Below, in pieces: positions 52,897 to 62,025 of a stretch of DNA of 64,000 nucleotides (within the stretch, counting starts at the first letter, position 1; each line of letters starts with the position of its first letter). The notes under the pieces are model-generated. The model had not been told where the DNA came from. It worked only from the letters and a program-made list of their open reading frames with translations, and made no database searches. Made by a program: the position numbers and the translations under genes. This DNA is from Pseudomonas peli (GTDB taxonomy: Bacteria > Pseudomonadota > Gammaproteobacteria > Pseudomonadales > Pseudomonadaceae), in contig NZ_FMTL01000001.1 of assembly GCF_900099645.1 (NCBI RefSeq), forward strand, positions 1,674,001-1,738,000, given 5' to 3'.

Positions 52897-54402
52897 TTAA
52901 TGCGCACTCCAGACCCGGCGCAAAGCAGCCAAAGCCTCATTAATCTGCGCTTCAGGCACCGCGGCAAAGCCCAGCACCAGCCCGGCGCGTTGATCGTCCG
53001 GCGTGCGGCTGTCGGGCAGCCAGTAACTGCTAAGCGCGCTGATCTCCACACCAACCCCCTCGGCGGCGCTGATCAGCTCACGCTCGCGGGTCAGGCTGTC
53101 GACCCGTACGCACAGGTGCAACCCCGCCTCCACCGCCGGCAAAGGTGCGCAGCCCGGAATGTTCTGCGGCCAACCAGCAAGCAGCGCATCGCGCCGGCTG
53201 CGGGCGGCCGTGCGCATGCGGCGGATATGCCGCTGGAAGTGCCCGGCGGCGATAAATTCGGCCATCACCGCCTGGGTGCCGATTTCCGAATGGCGCATAT
53301 CCAGGGCGCGACGCTGGGCGAAGGCTTCGGCCAGCGCCGGCGGCAAGACCAGATAACCCAGACGCAGCGCCGGAAAGGCGATTTTGCAGAAGGTGCCGAC
53401 GTAAAGCACCCGGCCCTGGCGGTCGAGCGCCGCCAGCGGTGCCAACGGCGTGCCGCTGTAGCGGTACTCGCCGTCGTAATCGTCCTCGATAATCAGGCCG
53501 TTATTACGCTCGGCCCACTCCAGCAGTTGCAGGCGCCGCGCCAGCGACAGGGTGACGCCGGTCGGGTACTGGTGCGAGGGCGTCAGGTAAACCAGCCGGC
53601 ATCCTTCGACCTCCTCCAGCGCAGCGGTATCCAGGCCTTCGCCATCCACCGCCACGCCACACAGCTGCGCCCCGGCGATCGCCAGTGCATGGCCAGCGGC
53701 ACGGTAACCGGGGTTTTCCACGGCCACCCGTGCGCCCGGCGTGACCAGCAACTGCGCGCACAAGCTGATGGCCTGCTGCGCGCCGTTGGTGACGATGATC
53801 TGCGCCGGATCGCAGTGCAGGCCGCGACTGTTGCGCAGGTAGGCGGCGATCAGCTCGCGCAGCTGCAAATCGCCAGCCGGGTCGCCATAGCCCAGACGCG
53901 CCGGCGAGGGCTTGCGCCAGAAGCGCGCGGACAAACGCGCCCAGGTCTCGAAGGGAAACAGATCAAAAGCTGGCACGCCGACGCGAAACGCCCGTGGCGG
54001 GCCGCTCAATGGCGGATTCAGATGGTGCGTCTGCAACAGCTGCAGCGCCGCGCTTTGCGGGTTGACGGACGGCTGCGCCGAGGTGGCGGCTTTTAGAGCC
54101 GGCCGCGTCGCCCCGCTCAACTCGGCCACATAAGTACCGGCACCGATGCGCCCCTCGATATAGCCCTCGGCATACAGCTGATCGAAGGCGCGGGTCACGG
54201 TGTTGCGCGAGATACCCAGCAGGTTCGCCAGATCACGACTGGCCGGCAAGCGCGTGCGGCGTTGTAGGCGGCCATCGAGGATGCGTTCACGCAGCGCCTG
54301 ATACAGCTGACGCGCCAGGCCGCGCTGTGGGTCGAGGTGAATGCCGGACAGATCGACCGGCAGCGGCGCAGCGGACGGAATGGCCATGCCGATTGGCTCC
54401 AT
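52897..54402 (-). CDS. MocR/PdxR-type regulator (GntR HTH fused to aminotransferase fold)
   Basis: A 501-aa regulator with an N-terminal GntR winged helix (RRTRLPASRDLANLLGISRNTVTRAFDQL, about 48-76) and a C-terminal type I aminotransferase-like domain that binds PLP. The Lys that would hold PLP is in VGTFCKIAFPALRLGYL (Cys before Lys where Ser is usual), and TNGAQQAI and EDDYDGEYRY are present. It is divergent from the PaiB-like gene across a gap that contains a repeat element. Control of the PaiB/GNAT genes is likely by position. Confidence 0.9.
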   Translation of the reverse strand: MEPIGMAIPSAAPLPVDLSGIHLDPQRGLARQLYQALRERILDGRLQRRTRLPASRDLANLLGISRNTVTRAFDQLYAEGYIEGRIGAGTYVAELSGATRPALKAATSAQPSVNPQSAALQLLQTHHLNPPLSGPPRAFRVGVPAFDLFPFETWARLSARFWRKPSPARLGYGDPAGDLQLRELIAAYLRNSRGLHCDPAQIIVTNGAQQAISLCAQLLVTPGARVAVENPGYRAAGHALAIAGAQLCGVAVDGEGLDTAALEEVEGCRLVYLTPSHQYPTGVTLSLARRLQLLEWAERNNGLIIEDDYDGEYRYSGTPLAPLAALDRQGRVLYVGTFCKIAFPALRLGYLVLPPALAEAFAQRRALDMRHSEIGTQAVMAEFIAAGHFQRHIRRMRTAARSRRDALLAGWPQNIPGCAPLPAVEAGLHLCVRVDSLTRERELISAAEGVGVEISALSSYWLPDSRTPDDQRAGLVLGFAAVPEAQINEALAALRRVWSAH

Positions 54403-54468
54403 AGAAGTCGCAGAAAGTGGATCTTACAACAGACCAATATTCTGCCTAGCATGGCTCCATCGCGTTCG

Positions 54469-54622
54469 CAGGCTGTTGAAAAACTACCTGCGTTGCCATT
54501 GCGGCGTTAAAAACAGGCCGAGACACGGCGTCTCAAAATGCTCATTTACAGCTCGTAAACTCCGCTTTTTCGCCTGTTTTTGCCTTGCACTGGCTGCCTC
54601 GCCAACGTTTTTCAACGACCTG
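54469..54622. repeat. 154-bp element with terminal inverted repeats in the mocR-paiB gap
   Basis: The ends CAGGCTGTTGAAAAAC (54469-54484) and GTTTTTCAACGACCTG (54607-54622) are inverted copies with two mismatches. A nested inverted pair, AAAAACAGGC (54509-54518) and GCCTGTTTTT (54572-54581), lies inside. There is no coding frame, so it looks like a MITE-like or dispersed intergenic repeat of Pseudomonas. A 15-bp part is found again, inverted, at 18351-18365. Confidence 0.7.
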
Positions 54623-54636
54623 CTAGGAGCCCGCCC

Positions 54637-55287
54637 ATGTACACGCCCGCAGCCTTCCGCCAGGACGACCTCGCCACGCTGCACCAGCAGATGCGCGCCA
54701 CGCGCCTGCCTACGCTGGTCAGCCACGGTACTCAGGGCCTGCTCGCCAGCCATCTGCCGTTGCTGCTGGATGCCGATGAGGGCCCCTACGGCACGCTGTA
54801 CGGCCACTTCGCCCGGGCCAACCCGCAGTGGCGTGACCTCGCTGAAGGCAGCCCGGCGCTGGTGATCTTCCAGGGCGCGGAGGCCTATATCAGCCCGTCC
54901 TGGTACGCAGCCAAGGCCGAGCACGGCAAGGTGGTGCCGACCTGGAACTACATCAGCGTGCAGGCCCATGGCCGCGCCGAAGTATTCGATGACGCTGAGC
55001 GTCTGCTGCAGCTGGTCAGCCGCCTCAGCGCGCTGCACGAAGCCGAGCGTCCGCAGCCCTGGGCGGTCAGCGATGCACCGCGCGACTACATCGACAGCAT
55101 GCTGCGCGCCATCGTCGGCTTCGCCCTGCCCATTGAGCGCCTGGAAGGCAAATGGAAGCTCGGGCAGAACCGCAGCCAGGCCGACCAAACCGGCGTGCGC
55201 GAGGGCCTGCACGCCAGCCATGACCCACGCGACCGCGAACTGGCCGCACAGATCAATAGCCAACACTTAGCCAAGGAAGCGCCATGA
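54637..55287 (+). CDS. FMN-binding PaiB-like protein
   Basis: A 216-aa protein of the PaiB family (split-barrel FMN-binding fold): MYTPAAFRQDDLATLHQQMRATRLPTLVSHG, HFARANPQW, GAEAYISPSWYAAK and VPTWNYISVQAHG are typical. In Bacillus, PaiB is a negative regulator next to the PaiA acetyltransferase; here a GNAT gene overlaps its end, the same pairing. The GGAG site lies just outside the right end of the repeat element. It heads a rightward three-gene unit, divergent from mocR. Confidence 0.9.
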   Translation: MYTPAAFRQDDLATLHQQMRATRLPTLVSHGTQGLLASHLPLLLDADEGPYGTLYGHFARANPQWRDLAEGSPALVIFQGAEAYISPSWYAAKAEHGKVVPTWNYISVQAHGRAEVFDDAERLLQLVSRLSALHEAERPQPWAVSDAPRDYIDSMLRAIVGFALPIERLEGKWKLGQNRSQADQTGVREGLHASHDPRDRELAAQINSQHLAKEAP

Positions 55288-55727
55288 GCATTGAAATCCG
55301 ACCCGTCAGCACTGCCGATCACGCCGCCTGGTTGCCGCTGTGGCAGGGCTACCTGCACTTCTACCAGAGCGAGTTGCCCGCCGAGGTCAGCGCCATGACC
55401 TGGCAGCGTTTTCTCGAGCCGAGCGAGCCCACCCATGCCGCCCTCGCCTGGCGCGACGGCCAGGCCGTGGGGCTGGTGCAGTGGATCTTCCACCGGACTA
55501 ATTGGTCGCTGGAGAACAGCTGCTACCTGCAGGATCTGTTTGTCGGCGCCGATCAGCGCGGCGGCGGCATCGGGCGGCGGCTGATTGAGCACGTCTATGC
55601 CCAGTCCCAGGCGGCCGGCTCCAGCCGCGTGCATTGGCTGACCCAGGAAACCAACTACCCAGGCCGCCAGCTCTACGACCGCATCGCCGAGCGCTCGGGC
55701 TTTATCCAATACCGCAAACAGTTCTGA
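55284..55727 (+). CDS. GNAT acetyltransferase (copy 1)
   Basis: A 147-aa N-acetyltransferase with the acetyl-CoA loop in DLFVGADQRGGGIGRRLIEHVY. Its ATG overlaps the PaiB stop (4 bases). It is a clear paralogue of the GNAT at 59990-60445: both share WLPLWQGY, TWQRFL, HAALAW, YCYLQDLF / CYLQDLF and the ending ERSGFIQYRK. The substrate is unknown; by PaiA analogy it could be a polyamine, but that is inference. Confidence 0.88.
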   Translation: MSIEIRPVSTADHAAWLPLWQGYLHFYQSELPAEVSAMTWQRFLEPSEPTHAALAWRDGQAVGLVQWIFHRTNWSLENSCYLQDLFVGADQRGGGIGRRLIEHVYAQSQAAGSSRVHWLTQETNYPGRQLYDRIAERSGFIQYRKQF

Positions 55728-55741
55728 ACAGGAGCCGCAGC

Positions 55742-56419
55742 ATGCCCCAGCAACCGCTAATCGGCTGGCAGCCCGCGCCTACCCCAGCCCATCAACCCGT
55801 GGGCGGCCAGTATGTGCGCCTCGAACCGCTCGACCCGGCGCGCCATGGCGACGACCTGTGGCAGGCGTTGCAAGGCCCGGACAGCGACCCGGCACTCTGG
55901 GATTACCTGCCCTACGGCCCATTCAGCGAACGCGCGGCGTTCGATGCCTGGCTGAGCGGTCATGCGGCCAGTCGCGATCCGTTGTTCTTTAGCGTGATCG
56001 ACCTGAGCCAGCAGCGTGCAGTCGGCCTGCTCAGCTATCTGCGCATTGCGCCCAAGGATGGCTGTATCGAGATCGGCCATATCGCCTTCGGCCGCGCCAT
56101 GCAGCGCAGCCCGGCGTCGACCGAGGCGGTGTATCTGCTGGCCAAGCTGGCCTTGGGCGAGCTTGGTTACCGCCGCCTGGAATGGAAATGCAACGCTGAC
56201 AATGCCCGCTCGATGCGCGCGGCTGAGCGCTCGGGCTTCCGCTACGAAGGGCTGTTTCGCCAGCATATGGTGGTCAAGGGGCGTAACCGCGACACCGCCT
56301 GGTTCTCCATCCTCGACAGCGAATGGCCGGCCTGCAACGCGGCCTTCGAACGCTGGCTGGCGGCGGACAATTTCGATGACGTGGGACGGCAGCAGCAGCG
56401 TCTGCAAGACCTGCGGTAA
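55742..56419 (+). CDS. GNAT acetyltransferase, RimJ/RimL-like
   Basis: A 225-aa acetyltransferase with the outline of the RimJ/RimL/YjhQ group: VRLEPLDPARHGDDLWQAL, EIGHIAFGRAMQRSPASTEAVYLLAKLA, and YRRLEWKCNADNARSMRAAERSGFRYEGLFRQHMVVKGRNRDTAWFSI. An AGGAG site precedes the ATG, 14 bp after the first GNAT gene, so it belongs to the PaiB unit. It is not closely related to the neighbouring GNAT. Confidence 0.88.
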   Translation: MPQQPLIGWQPAPTPAHQPVGGQYVRLEPLDPARHGDDLWQALQGPDSDPALWDYLPYGPFSERAAFDAWLSGHAASRDPLFFSVIDLSQQRAVGLLSYLRIAPKDGCIEIGHIAFGRAMQRSPASTEAVYLLAKLALGELGYRRLEWKCNADNARSMRAAERSGFRYEGLFRQHMVVKGRNRDTAWFSILDSEWPACNAAFERWLAADNFDDVGRQQQRLQDLR

Positions 56420-56431
56420 TAGCGCAGCGGT

Positions 56432-57250
56432 TTATTCGATCTCGAACAGCCCGTTCTTTAGCGGTGCATCGGCCAGCCGCTGGCGCACGTCGTCGTCGAT
56501 GCGCGGATCATCCGGGCGGTACAGGCGCACCTGGCGGTAGGCGCTGATGCGGTTGATCTCCGTGCCGAGGTATTCCCACACCACACGGGTGCAGGCCGGG
56601 CTACGGCGGTCGCCGCTGGAGACGCCGGTTTTCAGGCCGTTCAAGCGAGTGATGCGGCTCTTGTAGCTGGGAATCAGAATGGTCTGACTCATTTCGTTGA
56701 GGGTCAGCGATTCGTAGTCCATCAGAAACAGCCGGTCCTGCAGCTGAAACGCAGCACCTAGGTAGCGGCAGCGCACCCAGTCTTCGCCCTGCACGTCGGC
56801 GCTGGCGGATCGCTCCTGACGCTCCTGGCGCTCGAACAGAAAGTCGCCGTCTTCCTCCCACAGATGCACCAGCGATAACAGCACGGTGCCCGGCACCGAC
56901 ATGCAGTTGGAGTATTCGAAGTAGTAGCCGCAGTAACGCGACAGGTTGCCCGCATGCGCGCGCAGGGGCTTGAGCAGCTCCACCAATGCGTCGGTACGCG
57001 CGCCGGAAACCTGGCCCGGCGTACGCGCACCAATCAGGTCGGCAAACTGCTCGGACGGCAGGCTCAGCTCGTAGGCTTCGACACCGAAGAAATCGCAGAT
57101 CCGCTTGAGGTTGTAAGCCGTCGGTCGGCTTTGCCCGCTCAGGTATTTGTTGAACTGGGCGCGATTGATCGCGAGCTTGCGGCAAACCTCGGCGATTGAC
57201 CGGTAATGGCTGCACAACAGCTTTAGATTGGACCCTAGATGGTCGGACAT
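56432..57250 (-). CDS. XRE-family transcriptional regulator
   Basis: A 272-aa protein with an N-terminal Cro/CI-type HTH (SIAEVCRKLAINRAQFNKYLSGQSRPTAYNLKRICDFFG, about 18-56). The larger C-terminal part (about 90-270) is probably a ligand or effector domain; its family is not recognised. It is divergent from the alanine symporter gene across a 163-bp gap, and may control it. Confidence 0.85.
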   Translation of the reverse strand: MSDHLGSNLKLLCSHYRSIAEVCRKLAINRAQFNKYLSGQSRPTAYNLKRICDFFGVEAYELSLPSEQFADLIGARTPGQVSGARTDALVELLKPLRAHAGNLSRYCGYYFEYSNCMSVPGTVLLSLVHLWEEDGDFLFERQERQERSASADVQGEDWVRCRYLGAAFQLQDRLFLMDYESLTLNEMSQTILIPSYKSRITRLNGLKTGVSSGDRRSPACTRVVWEYLGTEINRISAYRQVRLYRPDDPRIDDDVRQRLADAPLKNGLFEIE

Positions 57251-57413
57251 GGCGGTTTTCCTGGTGATGCGAGCGACGCGATTCTAGCATCAACTCGCAT
57301 CAGTTCGCCGCGACCCGCGAAATTGCACGACAAAGGCCCTTGCACAACCATGCCGGGGCCGCACGGTGGCGCGGTGTCAACCTATCTAAAACAACAAGAG
57401 AGGCAACCTCATC

Positions 57414-58856
57414 ATGCTCGATCTGCTCAATGACCTGCTCTGGAGCAAGGTCCTCATCGTCGCCCTGGTCGGGCTCGGTCTGTACTTCTCGATTCGCTCG
57501 CGTTTCGTCCAATTCCGTTACTTCGGCGACATGTTCCGCATCTTCGCCGAAGCCTTTGAGCGCCAGCCAGGCCAGCTCAGCTCGTTTCAAGCACTGATGC
57601 TTTCGGTCGCTGGCCGCGTAGGGGCCGGCAACATCGCTGGCGTCGCAGTGGCGATCATGCTCGGCGGCCCTGGCGCCGTATTCTGGATGTGGCTGGTGGC
57701 GCTGCTCGGCATGGCTACTAGCTACTTCGAATGCTCCCTGGCGCAGCTGTACAAGCGCCGCGAGGCTGATGGCACCTACCGTGGTGGCCCGGCGTTCTAC
57801 ATCCTGCACGGCCTGGGTCAGCGCTGGATGGCGGTGGTGTTCTCAATCCTGCTGCTGGTGACCTTCGGCTTCGGCTTTAACGCCGTACAGTCCTACACCG
57901 TCGCCACTTCGCTGCATGACACCTTTGGTCTACCGACCTATGTCAGCGGTCTGGTACTGGTAGCGGTCATCGGCCTGATCATCTTCGGCGGCATCAAGCG
58001 CATCGCCAGCATGGCTGACGTGCTGGTACCGATCATGGCGTTCTCCTACATCGGCATGGCGCTGGTGGTACTGGGCATGAACATCACCGAAGTACCAGAA
58101 ACCCTGGCCCTGATCGTGCGTAGCGCCTTCGGCCTGGAGCCAGCTTTCGCCGGCGGTATCGGTGCGGCCATCATCATGGGCGTGAAACGCGGCCTGTTCT
58201 CCAACGAAGCGGGCCTGGGCAGTGCGCCAAACGTAGCAGCCGTCGCCGAGGTCAAGCACCCGGCCGCTCAGGGCATCGTGCAGTCGCTCAGCGTGTTTAT
58301 CGACACCATTCTGGTATGCACCAGCACCGCGCTGATCATCCTGCTGTCGGGCGTGTATCAGCCGGGTAGCGAGATGGCGGGCGTCGTTCTGACCCAAACT
58401 GCTCTGGCCGCCGAAGTTGGCGAATGGGGCCGCGTATTCGTCAGCATGGCGCTGCTGCTCTTCGTCTTCACCACCCTGGTGTACAACTACTACCTGGGTG
58501 AGAACGCCCTGAGCTTCTTCAGCAAGAAGCGCTGGTTGCTGCAGCTGTACCGCGTGATGGTGATTGCACTGGTGCTGTGGGGCTCGATGCAGGACCTGTC
58601 GACCGTATTCGGCTTCGCCGACGTAACCATGGGTCTGCTGGCATTGGTCAACCTGACCGCCATGTTCCTGCTGTTCAAGACTGGCCTGCGCCTGATGCGC
58701 GACTATGACGACCAGCGCAAAGCCGGTGTAGAGTCCCCAGTATTCGATGCGAAAAACTTCGCTGACCTGGACCTCGATCCAGCTGCATGGCCTAACGCGG
58801 CGCAAAACGCCCCGGCCAGCCATGCGGAAATTGGCAACAGCGTGCATCAGCGCTAA
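57414..58856 (+). CDS. Sodium:alanine symporter, AGCS family
   Basis: A 480-aa transporter with about ten or eleven helices that takes up alanine or glycine with Na+. The AGCS signature is in VAGRVGAGNIAGVAVAIMLGGPGAVFWMW, and further conserved parts are SYFECSLAQLYKRR, GGIKRIASMADVLVPIMA and RGLFSNEAGLGSAPNVAA. It ends at a terminator and is followed by asparaginase, consistent with amino-acid use. Confidence 0.95.
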   Translation: MLDLLNDLLWSKVLIVALVGLGLYFSIRSRFVQFRYFGDMFRIFAEAFERQPGQLSSFQALMLSVAGRVGAGNIAGVAVAIMLGGPGAVFWMWLVALLGMATSYFECSLAQLYKRREADGTYRGGPAFYILHGLGQRWMAVVFSILLLVTFGFGFNAVQSYTVATSLHDTFGLPTYVSGLVLVAVIGLIIFGGIKRIASMADVLVPIMAFSYIGMALVVLGMNITEVPETLALIVRSAFGLEPAFAGGIGAAIIMGVKRGLFSNEAGLGSAPNVAAVAEVKHPAAQGIVQSLSVFIDTILVCTSTALIILLSGVYQPGSEMAGVVLTQTALAAEVGEWGRVFVSMALLLFVFTTLVYNYYLGENALSFFSKKRWLLQLYRVMVIALVLWGSMQDLSTVFGFADVTMGLLALVNLTAMFLLFKTGLRLMRDYDDQRKAGVESPVFDAKNFADLDLDPAAWPNAAQNAPASHAEIGNSVHQR

Positions 58857-58886
58857 GTCATTGCTAACGCTGCATACGCTGTAATA

Positions 58887-58916
58887 AACAGGGGGCTTGG
58901 CCCCCTGTTTTCTTAT
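58887..58916 (+). terminator. Terminator of the alanine symporter gene
   Basis: A hairpin CAGGGGG / CCCCCTG with loop CTTGG is followed by TTTTCTTAT, about 30 bases past the symporter stop and 30 before the asparaginase start. Confidence 0.85.
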
Positions 58917-58944
58917 AAGAACAATGAAAGTACGGAGACCCCTG

Positions 58945-59931
58945 ATGGGTTGTAGCAATCTTCTGGTGCTCTACACCGGTGGCACCATCGGCATGCAAAT
59001 GAGCGCCACGGGCCTGGCCCCAGCGTCCGGTTTCGATGAGCGCCTGCGCCGCCAGCAAGCGCTGGAGTCTCAGCCGCTGCCGCAATGGACCTTCCGCGAG
59101 CTGCTGCCGCCAATCGACAGCGCCAATATGAACCAGCACAACTGGCTGGCGATGGTCGCGGCGATTCGCGCCGGCATCGAGCAGGACGGCTGCGACGGCG
59201 TACTGCTGCTGCACGGCACCGACACCCTGGCCTACAGCGCTGCCGCCTTGAGCTTTCTGCTGCTGGGTTTGCCCGTACCAGTGATTCTCAGCGGTTCGAT
59301 GCTGCCGGCCGGTGCCGAGGGCAGCGATGCCTGGGGCAACCTGTTCGGCGCCATGCGTGCGCTGCAGGCCGGCGTCACGCCGGGCGTGCACCTGTATTTC
59401 AACGGTGAGCTGCTGCATGGCGCGCGGGTGAGCAAGCTGCGCAGCGATGCCTTCGATGCCTTCCACGTGCTGCCACGCCAGCGCCAGAGCGCACGTGCGG
59501 AAAGCATTCCAGCGAATATCGACTACCGCCAACCGCGCCAGCCGGTGAATCTGGCCGTACTACCGTTCTACCCCGGCATCCAGGCAAACCACGTGCGCGC
59601 CCTGCTGGACAGCGGCGTGCAAGGCCTGCTGCTGGAGTGCTACGGCAGCGGGACAGGCCCGTCAGACAACGCTGAACTGCTCGATGTGCTCAAGGCCGCC
59701 CATGCACGTGGCGTAGTACTGGCCGCGATCAGCCAGTGCCCGCACGGCCATGTCGAATTCGGCGTGTATGCCGCCGGCAGCCAACTGGCCAGCGCCGGGC
59801 TGATTTCCGCCGGCGGCATGACCCGTGAAGCGGCGCTGGGCAAGCTGTTCGCCCTGCTCGGTGCCGGTCTGAGCCAGGCCGAGGTGGAACACTGGTTCGC
59901 CCTGGATGTCTGTGGTGAACGCGCCTATTGA
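58945..59931 (+). CDS. L-asparaginase, cytosolic type I (AnsA-like)
   Basis: A 328-aa enzyme hydrolysing asparagine to aspartate and ammonia. The first catalytic Thr motif is YTGGTIGMQM (Thr14) and the second is HGTDTLAYSA (about 88-97). There is no signal peptide, so it acts in the cytosol. I chose the ATG at 58945, preceded by CGGAGA, over the ATG at 58924. Its product aspartate is the substrate of the aspartase encoded at 50139-51563. Confidence 0.93.
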   Translation: MGCSNLLVLYTGGTIGMQMSATGLAPASGFDERLRRQQALESQPLPQWTFRELLPPIDSANMNQHNWLAMVAAIRAGIEQDGCDGVLLLHGTDTLAYSAAALSFLLLGLPVPVILSGSMLPAGAEGSDAWGNLFGAMRALQAGVTPGVHLYFNGELLHGARVSKLRSDAFDAFHVLPRQRQSARAESIPANIDYRQPRQPVNLAVLPFYPGIQANHVRALLDSGVQGLLLECYGSGTGPSDNAELLDVLKAAHARGVVLAAISQCPHGHVEFGVYAAGSQLASAGLISAGGMTREAALGKLFALLGAGLSQAEVEHWFALDVCGERAY

Positions 59932-59989
59932 AGGCTGGGCTCTTGCAGCTAGGCTGTAAGGGCTTTACTAAACCAACGAGGTTGCCAGC

Positions 59990-60445
59990 ATGCCCATCCG
60001 CATTCCCGTCGAAATCCGCCCGATAACCGACGCCGACCATGCCGTATGGCTACCGCTGTGGCAGGGCTATCAACGGTTCTATATGACCGAAATCGCCGCC
60101 GCGACCAGCGAGATTACCTGGCAGCGCTTTCTCGACCCGGCCGAGCCGATGCATGCCGCGTTGGCCTGGCATGATGGCCAGGCGATTGGCCTGGTGCACT
60201 GGATCTACCACCGCTCGACCTGGACACCCGGCGACTACTGCTACCTGCAGGACCTGTTTATCAGCAAGGATGTACGCAGCAGTGGTGCCGGCCGTAAGCT
60301 GATCGAGCACGTCTACCGCGAAGCCCAGGCACAGGGCTGCTCGCGTACCTACTGGATGACCCACGAGAGCAACAGCAAGGCCATGCTGCTGTATGAACGT
60401 ATCGCTGAACGCTCTGGTTTCATCCAATACCGCAAAGTGTTCTAA
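59990..60445 (+). CDS. GNAT acetyltransferase (copy 2)
   Basis: A 151-aa N-acetyltransferase. The acetyl-CoA loop is in DLFISKDVRSSGAGRKLIEHVY. It aligns end to end with the GNAT at 55284-55727 and so is a local paralogue, now dispersed by about 4 kb. It stands alone between asparaginase and the deaminase. The substrate is unknown. Confidence 0.88.
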   Translation: MPIRIPVEIRPITDADHAVWLPLWQGYQRFYMTEIAAATSEITWQRFLDPAEPMHAALAWHDGQAIGLVHWIYHRSTWTPGDYCYLQDLFISKDVRSSGAGRKLIEHVYREAQAQGCSRTYWMTHESNSKAMLLYERIAERSGFIQYRKVF

Positions 60446-60614
60446 GCATTGACTTCGTGGTCAGAAATTCTGCCATGCGCTCTTGCCGCAGGCAGATTAC
60501 AGCGTTATCTTTTGCGCCACGCCCGGCCACCTGCGCCGGCCGCGCACCTGGATCAGCAGACAGGGTAAACACTGAGCTGGCTAACCTGAACCCAACTTCA
60601 GAGGAGCCAACTCA

Positions 60615-61970
60615 ATGGCTGCTACACGTATCTGGATCAAAAACCCCCTCGCCATCTTCACTGCCAACAACCTCGACGCTGCCGGCGGCCTGGTGATTGA
60701 AGACGGTGTGATCAGTGAACTGCTCAAGGCTGGCCAGCAGCCGAGCCAACCCTGCAATCGCACCTTCGATGCCCGCGAACATGTGGTGCTGCCGGGGCTG
60801 ATCAACACCCACCACCACTTCTATCAAACCCTCACCCGCGCCTGGGGCCCGGTGGTCAATCAGCCGTTGTTTCCCTGGCTGAAGACCCTGTACCCGGTAT
60901 GGGCACGCCTGACCCCCGAGAAGCTCGCCCTGGCCAGTAAAGTGGCCCTGGCCGAACTACTGCTGTCCGGCTGCAGCACCGCGGCAGATCACCACTACCT
61001 GTTCCCAGGCGGCCTGGAAAACGCCATCGACGTGCAGGTCGAAGCCGTGCGCGAACTGGGCATGCGCGCCATGCTCACCCGCGGCTCGATGAGCCTGGGC
61101 GAAGCCGACGGCGGCCTGCCACCGCAGCAGACCGTGCAACAGGGTGAAGTGATCCTGGCCGACAGCCAACGGCTGATCCATGACTACCACCAGCGCGGCG
61201 ACGGTGCGCAGATCCAGATCGCCCTGGCGCCCTGCTCGCCGTTCTCAGTGACTCAGGAAATCATGCGCCAGAGCGCCGAACTGGCCGAGGAACTGGACGT
61301 GCGCCTGCACACCCACCTGGCGGAAACCCTCGACGAAGAAGACTTCTGCCTGCAGCGCTTCGGCCTGCGCACCGTTGACTATCTGGATAGCGTCGGCTGG
61401 CTCAGCTCGCGCACCTGGCTGGCACACGGCATTCACTTCAACCCGGATGAAATCGCCCGCCTGGGCCAGGCCGGCACCGGTATCTGCCACTGCCCAAGCT
61501 CGAATATGCGCCTGGCCTCCGGCATCTGTCCGACCCTCGACCTGGAAGCCGCCGGCGCACCCATCGGCATCGGCGTGGATGGCTCGGCCTCCAACGATGC
61601 CTCGAACATGATCCTCGAAGCGCGCCAGGCCCTGTATATCCAGCGTCTGCGCTACGGTGCCGAGAAGATCACCCCGGAACTGGTGCTGGGTTGGGCAAGC
61701 AAGGGTTCGGCCAAGCTACTGGGGCGCAGCGATATTGGCGAACTGGCGGTGGGCAAGCAGGCCGACCTGGCCTTCTTCAAACTCGACGAGCTGCGCTTCT
61801 CCGGCAGCCACGACCCAATCTCCGCCCTGCTGCTGTGCGGCGCCGACAAGGCCGACCGGATGATGATTGGCGGCCAGTGGCGCGTGATCGACGGCCAGAT
61901 CGAAGGCCTCGACGTGGCCAAGCTGATCGCCGATCACCGCCAGGCGGCCAAGGAGTTGATTGCTGGGTGA
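60615..61970 (+). CDS. 8-oxoguanine deaminase (amidohydrolase family)
   Basis: A 451-aa cytosolic metal-dependent deaminase of the ATZ/TRZ group. Metal ligands are in NTHHHFYQTL (His66 and His68), HTHLAETLDEEDF, AHGIHFN and the Asp in GIGVDGSASNDASNM. The overall sequence matches the Pseudomonas 8-oxoguanine deaminase group (PA0142, from memory), which turns 8-oxoguanine into urate. Without a test, hydroxyatrazine-like substrates cannot be excluded. GAGG precedes the ATG. It is single, with no purine transporter next to it. Confidence 0.85.
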   Translation: MAATRIWIKNPLAIFTANNLDAAGGLVIEDGVISELLKAGQQPSQPCNRTFDAREHVVLPGLINTHHHFYQTLTRAWGPVVNQPLFPWLKTLYPVWARLTPEKLALASKVALAELLLSGCSTAADHHYLFPGGLENAIDVQVEAVRELGMRAMLTRGSMSLGEADGGLPPQQTVQQGEVILADSQRLIHDYHQRGDGAQIQIALAPCSPFSVTQEIMRQSAELAEELDVRLHTHLAETLDEEDFCLQRFGLRTVDYLDSVGWLSSRTWLAHGIHFNPDEIARLGQAGTGICHCPSSNMRLASGICPTLDLEAAGAPIGIGVDGSASNDASNMILEARQALYIQRLRYGAEKITPELVLGWASKGSAKLLGRSDIGELAVGKQADLAFFKLDELRFSGSHDPISALLLCGADKADRMMIGGQWRVIDGQIEGLDVAKLIADHRQAAKELIAG

Positions 61971-62025
61971 TGCATCCACCCTGAAGGAGCTGCTGGGCGG
62001 TACCCCGCCGCTCCTACGGCGGCAG

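Noticed and set aside
52561-54096. 511-codon rightward frame opposite the MocR gene
   Set aside because: An antisense shadow; the MocR domains are clear on the other strand.
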